In this document: one piece after another, positions 7,542-14,803 of the stretch
How positions within the stretch are numbered: position 1 is the first letter of the stretch
Layout: every line of letters starts with the position of its first letter
Source: an uncultured Frankiales bacterium
GTDB lineage: Bacteria; Actinomycetota; Actinomycetes; Mycobacteriales; SCTD01
NCBI GenBank assembly: GCA_946479905.1
Contig: CAMLIA010000071.1
Location: forward strand, 1 to 17,970
Reading direction: 5' to 3'
DNA length: 17,970 nt
Translations under genes and position numbers: made by a program
Notes under the pieces: model-generated
Seen by the model: the letters and a program-made list of their open reading frames with translations, nothing else
Told to the model about the DNA's origin: nothing
The model's database searches: none

Positions 7542-9661
7542 GACGCCTGCCCGTGACCGGCAGCGCCGCTGAGGAACACCGAGCGGAGGATGTCGGGGCG
7601 CTCGAGCAGGTCGGCGGTCCGGCCGTCGAAGCGCACCTGTCCCTTCTCCATGAAGTAGGCGTGCTCGGCGAGCGAGAGCGCCACGTTGACGGACTGCTCG
7701 ACGAGGACGACGGCCGTCCCGGACGCGTTGATGCTGCGCACCAGCACGAGCAGCTCACCGACGATCCGTGGTGAGAGCCCGAGGGACAGCTCGTCGATCA
7801 GCAGCAGCTTGGGCTGGAGGATCAGCGCCTTGGAGAGCGCGAGCATCTGCTGCTCGCCGCCGGACATGGTGCTGGCGGGTGAGTTGCGACGCTCGTGCAG
7901 TCGGGGGAAGGTCGCGAACGCCTCCTCGATCCCGCGGTCGACCGCCTTGCGGTCGCGCCCGAGCGCGTAGCCGTAGAGCCGCAGGTTCTCCGCGACCGAC
8001 AGCGGACCGAACACCGCCTTGCCGCCCGGGATCTGGCTGACCCCCGCCCGGACCCGTTCACCGGGCTCGGCGAAGGTGACGTCCCGGCCGGCGACGCGGA
8101 CCGTGCCGGAGCTCGGGGTCCCGAGCCCCGCGATGACCCTGAGCAGGGTCGACTTGCCTGCGCCGTTCGTGCCGAGCAGCGCGACCATCTCCCCCTCGTC
8201 GACGCTGAAGTCCACGTCGAAGAGGATCTGCAGCGGCCCGTAGGAGAAGTTGACGCCGCGGCAGGACAGCAGCGGCGCCTTGACCCCGCGCGCCCGCTCG
8301 GCACTGAACTCCGCCGCCTCGACGAGCGCGCTCACGGAGGCGTCCAGGTCCTGCTCCGCCTGCCGGCCGACCGCGCGCAGCACCAGCGCCCCGACCACTC
8401 CCGCGCCGCCCGCCACGCCGAGGGCGACGGCCAGCCCTCGGCTGCTGTCGAGCCCGGACAGGATGGCGCCGCCGAGCACGATGCCGAGCAGCCCCTCGTA
8501 ACCACAGGCCACGGCGGCCGCGGAGCCCCGCAGCCGCACCGGGACGACGAGCGCGACCAGCCGGTCCAGCGAGGCGACACCGACGGCCAGCCCCGCGGCG
8601 GTCAGCGCGATGCCCGCGAGGCAGCCCGGTGTCCACGTGACCACGCCCGCGACGCCCAGGCCGACTCCTGCGACCGCGAAGCCGACGGCACCCTGCCCCG
8701 CGAGCACGACCGGGGCGCGCCGCGCCGCCGTGGCCAGCGCGGAGGCGCGGTCGAGCACCACCACCGCCGCGAGGGCACCCGCAGCCGCGAGGACGCCGGG
8801 GAGCGCGGACGCAGGCAGCCCGGTGCGCTCCGTCGCGGCGTACCCGCCGTACAGGACGGCCGCGAGACCGAGGCTCGCGGCCAGGGCGTACAGCGAGAGG
8901 ATCGGTCGGGCGCTCGGGATGGCGAGCAGCCTGCGCACCGACTCGGAGAAGCTCGGGGCCTGCGCCTCGTCGTCCTGCGGGGACGCGCCCGCCACCCGCC
9001 GCGTGAGGCCGACCTCGAAGCCGCCCTCGACCGGCTCGGTGGTGGTGCTGACGACCACCGAGCCGAGGACGAGGACCACGGCGACGACGAGCAGCCCCGC
9101 CCGCCAGCTGAGCCCGAGCGCGGTGCTGACGGGGGCGGCGAGGACGAGGGTGGCCGAGGCGACGACGAGAGCGGTCGCGCGGAAGGCGGCCAGCACGTGG
9201 CTGAGGGACAGCGGCGGGTAGAGATCGACGAGCAGCCCGCGTTGCGTCGCGCAGCACACCGCTGCAGCAGCACCGGTCAGGACCGCGCCGACACCCACCT
9301 CGGCAGGCGTGGTCGACAGGGCGACCACGACGACGCCGATGGCGACGGCCGAACCGGACGCCGCGCACCACCGCACCCGACCGCCCGACCGCACCGCACG
9401 GAGGGCGAAGGGGATGCCGAGGACGACTCCGAGGCTCCACAGGCCGAGCAGGTGCCCGACCTCAGCCGTCGAGCGGCCGAGCCCGTCGGCGATGTCAGGC
9501 GCCAGCAGCAGTGCGGTGCCGAGCGCGAGCATCCCGCCGCAGAGGGCGGCGAGCCCGACGAGCGGGCGCCAGCCCGGGCCGGCGGCGACGGCCTCGGCGA
9601 GGCTGCCCTCGACCCAGTCGCCGTGGACGCCGTGCGCACGACGTGGGCTCGGCGTCGTCAT
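7538..9661 (-). CDS. MFS-like membrane domain fused to LivF-type ABC ATPase
   Basis: 707 residues from ATG 9661 (ATGA overlap with the gene before). Residues about 25-450 contain around twelve hydrophobic helices arranged like a major facilitator transporter. Residues about 465-700 are a LivF-type ATPase: Walker A GTNGAGKST at 497-505, signature MSGGEQQ near 599, Walker B LLLIDELSLGL near 619-629, and VEQ with Q656 at the switch position, as is usual for LivF, which carries Gln there. So the second ATPase of the importer is tethered to a membrane domain that is not a Liv permease. Whether the MFS part transports anything, for instance an exported product or an alternative substrate, or just anchors the ATPase is unknown. 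Confidence 0.92.
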   Translation of the reverse strand: MTTPSPRRAHGVHGDWVEGSLAEAVAAGPGWRPLVGLAALCGGMLALGTALLLAPDIADGLGRSTAEVGHLLGLWSLGVVLGIPFALRAVRSGGRVRWCAASGSAVAIGVVVVALSTTPAEVGVGAVLTGAAAAVCCATQRGLLVDLYPPLSLSHVLAAFRATALVVASATLVLAAPVSTALGLSWRAGLLVVAVVLVLGSVVVSTTTEPVEGGFEVGLTRRVAGASPQDDEAQAPSFSESVRRLLAIPSARPILSLYALAASLGLAAVLYGGYAATERTGLPASALPGVLAAAGALAAVVVLDRASALATAARRAPVVLAGQGAVGFAVAGVGLGVAGVVTWTPGCLAGIALTAAGLAVGVASLDRLVALVVPVRLRGSAAAVACGYEGLLGIVLGGAILSGLDSSRGLAVALGVAGGAGVVGALVLRAVGRQAEQDLDASVSALVEAAEFSAERARGVKAPLLSCRGVNFSYGPLQILFDVDFSVDEGEMVALLGTNGAGKSTLLRVIAGLGTPSSGTVRVAGRDVTFAEPGERVRAGVSQIPGGKAVFGPLSVAENLRLYGYALGRDRKAVDRGIEEAFATFPRLHERRNSPASTMSGGEQQMLALSKALILQPKLLLIDELSLGLSPRIVGELLVLVRSINASGTAVVLVEQSVNVALSLAEHAYFMEKGQVRFDGRTADLLERPDILRSVFLSGAAGHGQAS

Positions 9662-10083
9662 GGCCGGGTGCGGACGCGGACGCGCGCGACGTGCTCGCCG
9701 CTGCGCCGACCGCGGTCGTCGACCGGGACCACCGTCACGGTGTGGACGCGACGTGCGCTCGGCGAACCGCTCGAGGCCGGCCCCAGCCGCAGTGCCAGCT
9801 GCCGACCGCTCAGGGTGATGACGTGCGGGCCGGGGACCACGACCGCTCCAGGCTCCGGCAGCGCGTGGTCGACCACCACGGCGTACCCGGTGGCGCCACG
9901 GGCCGACGTCCAGCCGATCGTCATGGCCTCGTCCACGGCCGCCCCGTCGGAGGGCGTGGTGATGCGGAAGCGGGTGTCGACGGTCAGGTCGGGGCCCTGC
10001 ACGGCGTAGAGCACAGCGCCCACCAGGACGGGCGCTCCGACGAGCAGCAGCGCCCGGCTGCGCCCGACGGTCGCTGCGGTCAT
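9658..10083 (-). CDS. Small membrane-anchored Ig/fibronectin-like protein
   Basis: 141 residues from ATG 10083 with ATGA overlaps at both ends, so it is firmly within the transporter operon. Residues 10-28 (ALLLVGAPVLVGAVLYAVQ) form one hydrophobic anchor or uncleaved signal; the rest is a beta-rich domain with ITTPSDGAAVDEAMTIGW and ATGYAVVVDH, patterns of Ig- or Fn3-like modules (an edge strand, a conserved Trp, then GATGYxxxV). The orientation is probably outside the membrane. Its position directly after the binding protein suggests an accessory to substrate capture or a scaffold for the transporter at the cell surface. No named family is recognised. Confidence 0.8.
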   Translation of the reverse strand: MTAATVGRSRALLLVGAPVLVGAVLYAVQGPDLTVDTRFRITTPSDGAAVDEAMTIGWTSARGATGYAVVVDHALPEPGAVVVPGPHVITLSGRQLALRLGPASSGSPSARRVHTVTVVPVDDRGRRSGEHVARVRVRTRP

Positions 10084-11660
10084 GGCAGCGTCTTCCGGCC
10101 TGACGTGTAGGCCATGCAGCCGCAGCCGGAGCTGAACGTGATCTCGCGGTAGACCGCTGCTCCGGTGTGCTTGTCGGGCGAGTACGACGTGGCGAACGTC
10201 TGCGCGGCCTGGAAGGACGTGCCGAGGCCCTCCGCCACCTTCGCCCAGCTGGCCGCGGTCAACGTGCCGCTGACCTTGTCGGCGGCCGTCTTGAGCAGCA
10301 GGGTGCTCTCGCAGTAGGACATGGCCTGCTTGGAGTTGAAGACGCCGTCCACGTAGCGACCTGGCACCGAGATCCCGGCCGACTTGTAGATGCCGCGGCA
10401 GGTGGTCTCCAGCCCCGGCTGGGGGAAGGCGTACTGCTTGTCCAGCACGTCGTCGACCGGCGAGAAGCCGATGCCGATCGCGCCAGCCATGTTCTTCGGG
10501 AAGTTGAGCTCCATGTAGCGCGGCACGTCGAAGCTGGTGAGGGCGTAGACGAACTGGCTGTACTGCTGGTTCTGCTGGACGAAGAACGGCTGCAGCGGCG
10601 CCGATCCGACGAACAGGATGTGGTCCACCTGGTTGACGATCATCGTCTGCGCGGCGGCGTGGATGCCGTTCTCGATGGAGCCGATGTCGCTGTTCGAGAC
10701 GCTCGCCTGCACGACCGAGACGCCCAGTGCCTTCAGCCGAGGCGCGAGGGTCTTGTCCGCGACGTCGTGGTAGGGCTTGTCGTCCCAGAGGACGATGCCG
10801 ACCTTGCTCTCGCCCTTCAGCCAGGACTTCGCCTTGATGTCGTCGACCAGCGCCCGGCTCGCCTGGTCGTAGTCGGCGTAGCTCGGCGACCAGAGGTAGG
10901 GCGCGTGGCTGTCGTAGAACGGCTTGCCGAAGCCGTAGGCGGCGCCCTCGAACGCCAGGACCTTCTTCGCCGCGTAGCAGTCTCGAGCGCTCGCGTGGAT
11001 CTGGCCCTGCAGCACGGCCATGAAGGCGTGGTCGGTGCCGGCGATCGCCTGGCAGAGGTTGTTGTCGTTGACCTCGCTCGCCTGCTGCGCGTTGTAGTCG
11101 TGCACCTTCGCGATCATCTTGCGGCCGGCGATGCCACCGTGCGCGTTGACGTAGGCCGCCATGGCGTTGGCCTGGGCGCCTGCGTCGCCGGTGGTCGCCG
11201 TGTTGACGACGACGATCTTGCCGAGCTGGTCGAAGCCGGTGACGTTGACGAAGGAGACGGTCAGGGAGCCCTTCAGGCCGGGCGACTCCTGCAGCCCGGT
11301 CGTCGCTCCCGAGGTGACGCCGCTGGTCGCCGTGCCCGGTGCGGTCACTCCCGCCGTACCGCCGCTCGTCCACCCGGTGGTGCTGCCGCTGGAGCCGCCG
11401 GTGGTCCCGACAGCCGTGCCGGTCGACCCGCCGAGCACTGCCCCGGACGTGCCCGTCGAGCCGGGGCCGCCCGCGACCACGCCCCCCGCGGCGCCGGTGC
11501 CTCCGGTGCCGCCGCCCGCGCCGTCGACCGCGACGGCACCGTCGAGCCCGGCCTGCTGCAGGCCGCACGCCGCGCTGAGGAGCAGGCCGGCGGCGGCGAG
11601 GGCGAGCGGGAACGGCCGACGACGGTCAGGGCGCCGGGCTGCCGGCGTGCGGGTCGACAT
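10080..11660 (-). CDS. Periplasmic-type (LivK-like) substrate-binding lipoprotein
   Basis: 526 residues from ATG 11660. The N-terminus is basic (RRPDRRRPF), then a hydrophobic stretch and lipobox LLSAAC with C32 as the lipidated residue. Residues about 45-125 are a low-complexity Gly/Ser/Thr/Ala linker that would hold the binding domain away from the membrane. From about 130 a LivK/Peripla_BP_6-like two-lobe fold follows (LTVSFVNVTGFDQLGKIV, AYVNAHGGIAGRK, VGIVLWDDKPYHD). The C-terminus has an unusual CGC pair (SSGCGCMAY). It is the first gene of the operon, preceded by a promoter with operator-like repeats. It should give the importer its specificity; ligand unknown. Confidence 0.93.
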   Translation of the reverse strand: MSTRTPAARRPDRRRPFPLALAAAGLLLSAACGLQQAGLDGAVAVDGAGGGTGGTGAAGGVVAGGPGSTGTSGAVLGGSTGTAVGTTGGSSGSTTGWTSGGTAGVTAPGTATSGVTSGATTGLQESPGLKGSLTVSFVNVTGFDQLGKIVVVNTATTGDAGAQANAMAAYVNAHGGIAGRKMIAKVHDYNAQQASEVNDNNLCQAIAGTDHAFMAVLQGQIHASARDCYAAKKVLAFEGAAYGFGKPFYDSHAPYLWSPSYADYDQASRALVDDIKAKSWLKGESKVGIVLWDDKPYHDVADKTLAPRLKALGVSVVQASVSNSDIGSIENGIHAAAQTMIVNQVDHILFVGSAPLQPFFVQQNQQYSQFVYALTSFDVPRYMELNFPKNMAGAIGIGFSPVDDVLDKQYAFPQPGLETTCRGIYKSAGISVPGRYVDGVFNSKQAMSYCESTLLLKTAADKVSGTLTAASWAKVAEGLGTSFQAAQTFATSYSPDKHTGAAVYREITFSSGCGCMAYTSGRKTLP

Positions 11661-11707
11661 CGCTCGAGGTGCTCCAACCGCAGGGCTGCTGGGTGAGTGG
11701 TGCTGGG

Positions 11708-11752
11708 AGGAACGCTGTGCCGCTGAACGGAACAGCGTTCCTGTGGCGGAAC
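11708..11752. promoter_or_regulatory. Operator-like dyad and phased GGAAC repeats
   Basis: A perfect 11-base inverted repeat, AGGAACGCTGT (11708-11718) and ACAGCGTTCCT (11732-11742), is separated by 13 bases. Within it lies the palindrome GGAACAGCGTTCC (11729-11741). GGAAC also recurs at 11709, 11729 and 11748, about two helical turns apart. The block covers the predicted start of transcription, a place where a repressor would block the promoter. The RNA could also fold into an 11-base-pair hairpin in the leader. The cognate regulator is not identified; IclR- and TetR-family proteins both use sites of this shape. Confidence 0.6.
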
Positions 11753-11779
11753 GCTAGGGCTGCGACTCGGCACTGTCAA
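11751..11779 (-). promoter_or_regulatory. Promoter of the transporter/oxygenase operon
   Basis: On the minus strand TTGACA (11779-11774) is followed after exactly 17 bases by TAGCGT (11756-11751), a good sigma-70-type pair for an actinobacterium. Transcription would start near 11744, giving a leader of about 84 bases before the ATG at 11660. The -10 element overlaps one of the GGAAC repeats. Predicted from sequence only. Confidence 0.65.
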
Positions 11780-11822
11780 CGGTGGTGCGTCGCGTAGAGT
11801 CCACTGAGCGGAACGGTGTTTC
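11773..11822 (+). promoter_or_regulatory. Promoter and operator of the CitE-like gene
   Basis: On the plus strand CTGTCA (11773-11778) and TAGAGT (11795-11800) are separated by 16 bases and may be the -35 and -10. Directly downstream lies CTGAGCGGAACGGTGTTTC (11804-11822), an imperfect GGAAC-n3-GTTTC dyad matching the operator-like motif of the divergent operon. The two promoters are interleaved back to back, so one regulator could control both directions. Confidence 0.5.
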
Positions 11823-11855
11823 AATCCTGTCTCGGTGGTGGAGAGGGCGCACGAC

Positions 11856-12677
11856 GTGGCAGCACGGTCCTACCTGTACGTGCCGGGTGACCGGCCGGAC
11901 CGGCTCGAGAAGGCCGTGGCGCGGGCCGGCGACGCCGTCATCGCCGACCTCGAGGACGCGGTCGCCCCGAGCCGCAAGGAGGCGGCCCTGGCCGCCGTGC
12001 TCGCCTGGCTCCCCGAGGTGCCTGCGGGAGTCGAGGTGTGGGTACGGGTGGGCGACGCGCCGCGCACGGCGGACGACCTCGCGGCGCTCGGAGCGGTGTC
12101 CCGCCTGGACGGCGTCGTCGTCGCGAAGGCGACCGTCGCTTCCGTCCGGGCCGCCCGCACGCTGCTGCCGGAGGGTGTGGCCGTGGCCGGCCTCGTGGAG
12201 ACCGCGGGCGCGCTGCTCGAGCTCGCGGAGCTGGCCCGGCTCGTCACGCAGCTCGGCGTCGGGGAGGCCGATCTCGCGGCGGAGCTCGGGATCGCGGCCG
12301 GCGAGCTCAGCGTGCTCGGCCCCGTGCGCGCTCAGCTGGTCATCGCGTCCGCTGCCGCGGGGATCAACGCCCCGACCGGCCCGGTGCACCTCGACGTCCG
12401 CGACCTGGCGGACCTGCGGGCCTCGACCGAGGCGCTGCGCCGGGCGGGCTTCGGCGCCCGCTCGGCGATCCACCCCGACCAGGTCGCCGTCATCGAGGAC
12501 GTCTTCACGCCGACGGCGGACGAGGTGGCCCGCGCACGCACCGCCGTGCAGGCCTGGGACGAGGCCGTCGCCGCAGGGACGGGAGTGGCCGTCGACGAGC
12601 GCGGCCGGATGGTGGACGAGGCGGTGGTCCGGCTGGCCCGCCGGGTGGTCGCGACCGCCGACCGGCTCAGCCTCTGA
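11856..12677 (+). CDS. CitE-like (HpcH/HpaI superfamily) lyase or thioesterase
   Basis: 273 residues if it starts at GTG 11856, which has a GGAGAGG ribosome site at 11840-11846; GTG 11835 is possible but would add residues outside the family's usual RSYLYVPG opening. Family motifs: RSYLYVPGDRPDRL at 4-17, DLEDAV at 31-36, R64 in WVRV, VETAG with metal ligand E115, D139 in GVGEAD, and FGARSAIHPDQ near 199-209. Members cleave or hydrolyse CoA esters such as citryl-, malyl- or citramalyl-CoA with Mg2+. No CitD/CitF partners are present, so a stand-alone CoA-ester lyase or hydrolase is likeliest. It is transcribed divergently from the transporter operon under a shared operator-like motif, and overlaps the oppositely oriented membrane gene by 11 bases at its end. 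Confidence 0.9.
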   Translation: MAARSYLYVPGDRPDRLEKAVARAGDAVIADLEDAVAPSRKEAALAAVLAWLPEVPAGVEVWVRVGDAPRTADDLAALGAVSRLDGVVVAKATVASVRAARTLLPEGVAVAGLVETAGALLELAELARLVTQLGVGEADLAAELGIAAGELSVLGPVRAQLVIASAAAGINAPTGPVHLDVRDLADLRASTEALRRAGFGARSAIHPDQVAVIEDVFTPTADEVARARTAVQAWDEAVAAGTGVAVDERGRMVDEAVVRLARRVVATADRLSL

Positions 12678-13179
12678 CGGGACGCGGGAAGCGCATCGCG
12701 GTCGCGGACAGCACCAGGCTGACCGTCTGGAAGAGCACGAACCAGCCGCCGGCGCCGGTGCTGCGCAGGAACCACAGCGCGAAGCCGAGGTTGGGCACGT
12801 GGCAGAGCAGGACCTTCGGGAGGTTCCAACGGGGGTCATTGTGCTCCGGGGCCACCTTCACGTCCCAGTAGAGGGCGTGCCACATCCCCTGGAAGGCGCT
12901 CAGCACGACGAAGGCGATCCACGGGTTGCCGACGGCGGTCGCGAGGCTGAGCAGCAGCAGCCCCTCGGTCAGTCCCCAGACCAGGCCGAAGGCCGGCGAG
13001 AACCAGTCGCGAGGGCGGTCCAGGACATAGGTGCCGCGCGGCCAGATGACGCCGTAGGCGACGACCTCGAGGGCGAGGCAGCCGAGCACCGGGAGCAGCG
13101 GCGCGTCGAGCGACAGCGAGGGCCGTACGACGGCAGCGACCAGCAGGCAGACCGCGAAGTAGGCGGCTGCGCGGGTCAG
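12667..13179 (-). CDS. Multi-pass membrane protein of unknown function (probable CTG start)
   Basis: About 170 residues. No ATG, GTG or TTG stands at a sensible place; the only start fitting the overlap habit of this region is CTG 13179, which gives a CTGA overlap with the SDR stop. Around six hydrophobic helices are visible (roughly 2-18, 23-45, 58-76, 80-99, 115-133, 138-160). A loop carries WHALYWDVKVAPEHNDPRW, rich in His, Asp and Trp, and a later LLCHVPN holds another His; such residues could bind a cofactor or metal, but that is speculation. Last gene of the second operon, convergent with the CitE-like gene. No family recognised. Confidence 0.72.
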   Translation of the reverse strand: MTRAAAYFAVCLLVAAVVRPSLSLDAPLLPVLGCLALEVVAYGVIWPRGTYVLDRPRDWFSPAFGLVWGLTEGLLLLSLATAVGNPWIAFVVLSAFQGMWHALYWDVKVAPEHNDPRWNLPKVLLCHVPNLGFALWFLRSTGAGGWFVLFQTVSLVLSATAMRFPRPVRG

Positions 13180-13964
13180 AGGTCCGCGAACAGGTCCCGC
13201 TTCCGGAACGGCGCCGCCGTGAAGCGCCAGGCGATCTTCGGGGTCGTGAGCCATGCGATGCGGGTGCCTGTCTTGGTCGTGGCGAGGATCCGGTCGGCGA
13301 TCCAGGGCGTCGTCGTCTCGGGCTTGTCGCCGAGGATGTTGAAGACCTTCTTCGTCTTCTCCCAGCGAGCCGGGTCGAGGTGCTCGCTGCCGTGCAGCAG
13401 GTGCTCGGTGACGTTGATGCCGGGACGGATGCTGCAGACCTGCACCGACGACCCCTTGAGCTCCTTGAGGAACGCCTTGTCGAGGTAGCCCACGGCCGCC
13501 TTGGTGCAGGCGTAGGGCAGCAGGCCGACCTGGACCTCGCCCTTGGAGCCCATGCCCTCGACGTTGAAGATCTGGCCGCCGCCCTGCGCCCGCATCCCGC
13601 GGGTCGCGACCTGCATGCCGTAGATCGTGCCGAGCAGGTTGGTCTCGACGGTCTGGCGCACCTCGTCGCTGCCGACCTCCCACAGCGGGACGGGGTTGGT
13701 CGTCGTCCCAGCGTTGTTGACCCAGATGTCGACGCGGCCGAAGCGCGCGACGGCCGCGTCCCACAGCGCCTGGACCGAGGCGGGATCGGTGACGTCCGAG
13801 GAGAAGCCGAGGGTGCGGTCCGCCTCCCCCAGCTCGGCGACGGCCTTGTCGACCGCGTCCTGGCTGCGGCCGGTGACGACGACGTTGCAGCCGCGGGCCA
13901 GCAGCTCGCGGGCCAGGCCGAAGCCGATGCCGCGGCTGCTGCCGGTGACGACGGCCGTCTTCAT
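13176..13964 (-). CDS. Second NOL/NYC1-like short-chain dehydrogenase
   Basis: 262 residues, ATG at 13964 in an ATGA overlap with the epimerase-like gene. TGSSRGIG is at 7-14, NNAG at 83-86, S140, Y151 and K155 (YACTK) complete the SDR active site. The stretch FNVEGMGSKG at 133-142 and the C-terminal AWLTTPKIAWRF match the NOL/NYC1 style, as does the paralogue at 1225-1974. Both paralogues share KKVFNILGDK, a TPW(I/L)AD block and an FRKRDLFA ending, so they are clearly duplicates within one subfamily. The substrate is inferred to be a formyl/hydroxymethyl or keto group on a pigment-like molecule, from neighbours only. Confidence 0.87.
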   Translation of the reverse strand: MKTAVVTGSSRGIGFGLARELLARGCNVVVTGRSQDAVDKAVAELGEADRTLGFSSDVTDPASVQALWDAAVARFGRVDIWVNNAGTTTNPVPLWEVGSDEVRQTVETNLLGTIYGMQVATRGMRAQGGGQIFNVEGMGSKGEVQVGLLPYACTKAAVGYLDKAFLKELKGSSVQVCSIRPGINVTEHLLHGSEHLDPARWEKTKKVFNILGDKPETTTPWIADRILATTKTGTRIAWLTTPKIAWRFTAAPFRKRDLFADL

Positions 13965-14803
13965 CGCTCGACCGGGGTGCGGGTCGTGACGAAGCCGGCG
14001 TCCGCGAGCCGGTCGACGCTGATCGGGGCTGCCGGGCTCTTCAGCTCGTCGCGGTAGGTCAGCGGGCCGAAGCCGATTTCGGCGCTGATGGCGTCGAAGC
14101 GGGCGCGGTTCGTCGCCGGCACCTCGGCGTGGGTGAGGTTGAAGACGCCGGGCAGGTCGTGGGCGAGTGCGTGCTCGATCGCGCCGATGACGTCGTCGAC
14201 GTGCACCCGGTAGAAGAGCGCGTCCCCGGTGAAGGGGACGCTGCCCTTCAGCACGTTGTGCGCGAAGGCGACCTTGTCGGCGATCGGCAGGTCGGTGCCG
14301 CCGAAGATGTCGGCGCAGCGGAAGACCGTGGCGTTGCCGCGGTCGAGGTAGACGCGCTCCATCTCCTGGAACTTCTGCGGGCTGGCGTCGTCGGCCGTCG
14401 TGAGCGGCGCGTCCTCGGTGACCTCGTCGAGCGCGTCGGCGGCGTCGCCGTAGACGGACAGGCTCGACAGCGCCACGATCCGTGCGGTGTCCGGGGCGGC
14501 CTGAGCGACCGACCGCGCGGTCTGCACGAGCACGTCGTCGTAGGTCGCCGCCCGCTCCTCCGCCGTCATGGCCCGGCGCGCGTCCGGTCCGGCGCACACG
14601 ACGACGGCGTCGGCCCCGGCGGCAGCCTTCGCGACCTTGTCGGTGTCGGAGCCACGCAGCACATGCACCTCCGACGCGACCTGCTTGAGGTCGTCGACCT
14701 TCGCCTCGGTCGTGGTGGTCGCGACGACGTCGTGCCCCTCGGCGGTCAGCCGGGCGGCGAGCTCGCGCCCGACGAGCCCGGCGCCGACGACGAGGACCCT
14801 CAT
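13961..14803 (-). CDS. NAD(P)-binding epimerase/reductase-like protein (atypical extended SDR)
   Basis: 280 residues from ATG 14803 (ATGA overlap with the RCCR-like gene). The Rossmann motif GAGLVGRELA is at 7-16. SSLSVYGD and the VHVDDVIGAIEHAL block are typical of extended SDRs such as NAD-dependent epimerases. The usual YxxxK pair is not evident: the expected place reads QKFQEMERVY, so it may be an atypical SDR or a reductase using other residues. It lies between an RCCR-like and a NOL-like gene. Epimerase, vinyl or keto reductase roles are all conceivable; no specific function can be assigned. Confidence 0.85.
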   Translation of the reverse strand: MRVLVVGAGLVGRELAARLTAEGHDVVATTTTEAKVDDLKQVASEVHVLRGSDTDKVAKAAAGADAVVVCAGPDARRAMTAEERAATYDDVLVQTARSVAQAAPDTARIVALSSLSVYGDAADALDEVTEDAPLTTADDASPQKFQEMERVYLDRGNATVFRCADIFGGTDLPIADKVAFAHNVLKGSVPFTGDALFYRVHVDDVIGAIEHALAHDLPGVFNLTHAEVPATNRARFDAISAEIGFGPLTYRDELKSPAAPISVDRLADAGFVTTRTPVER

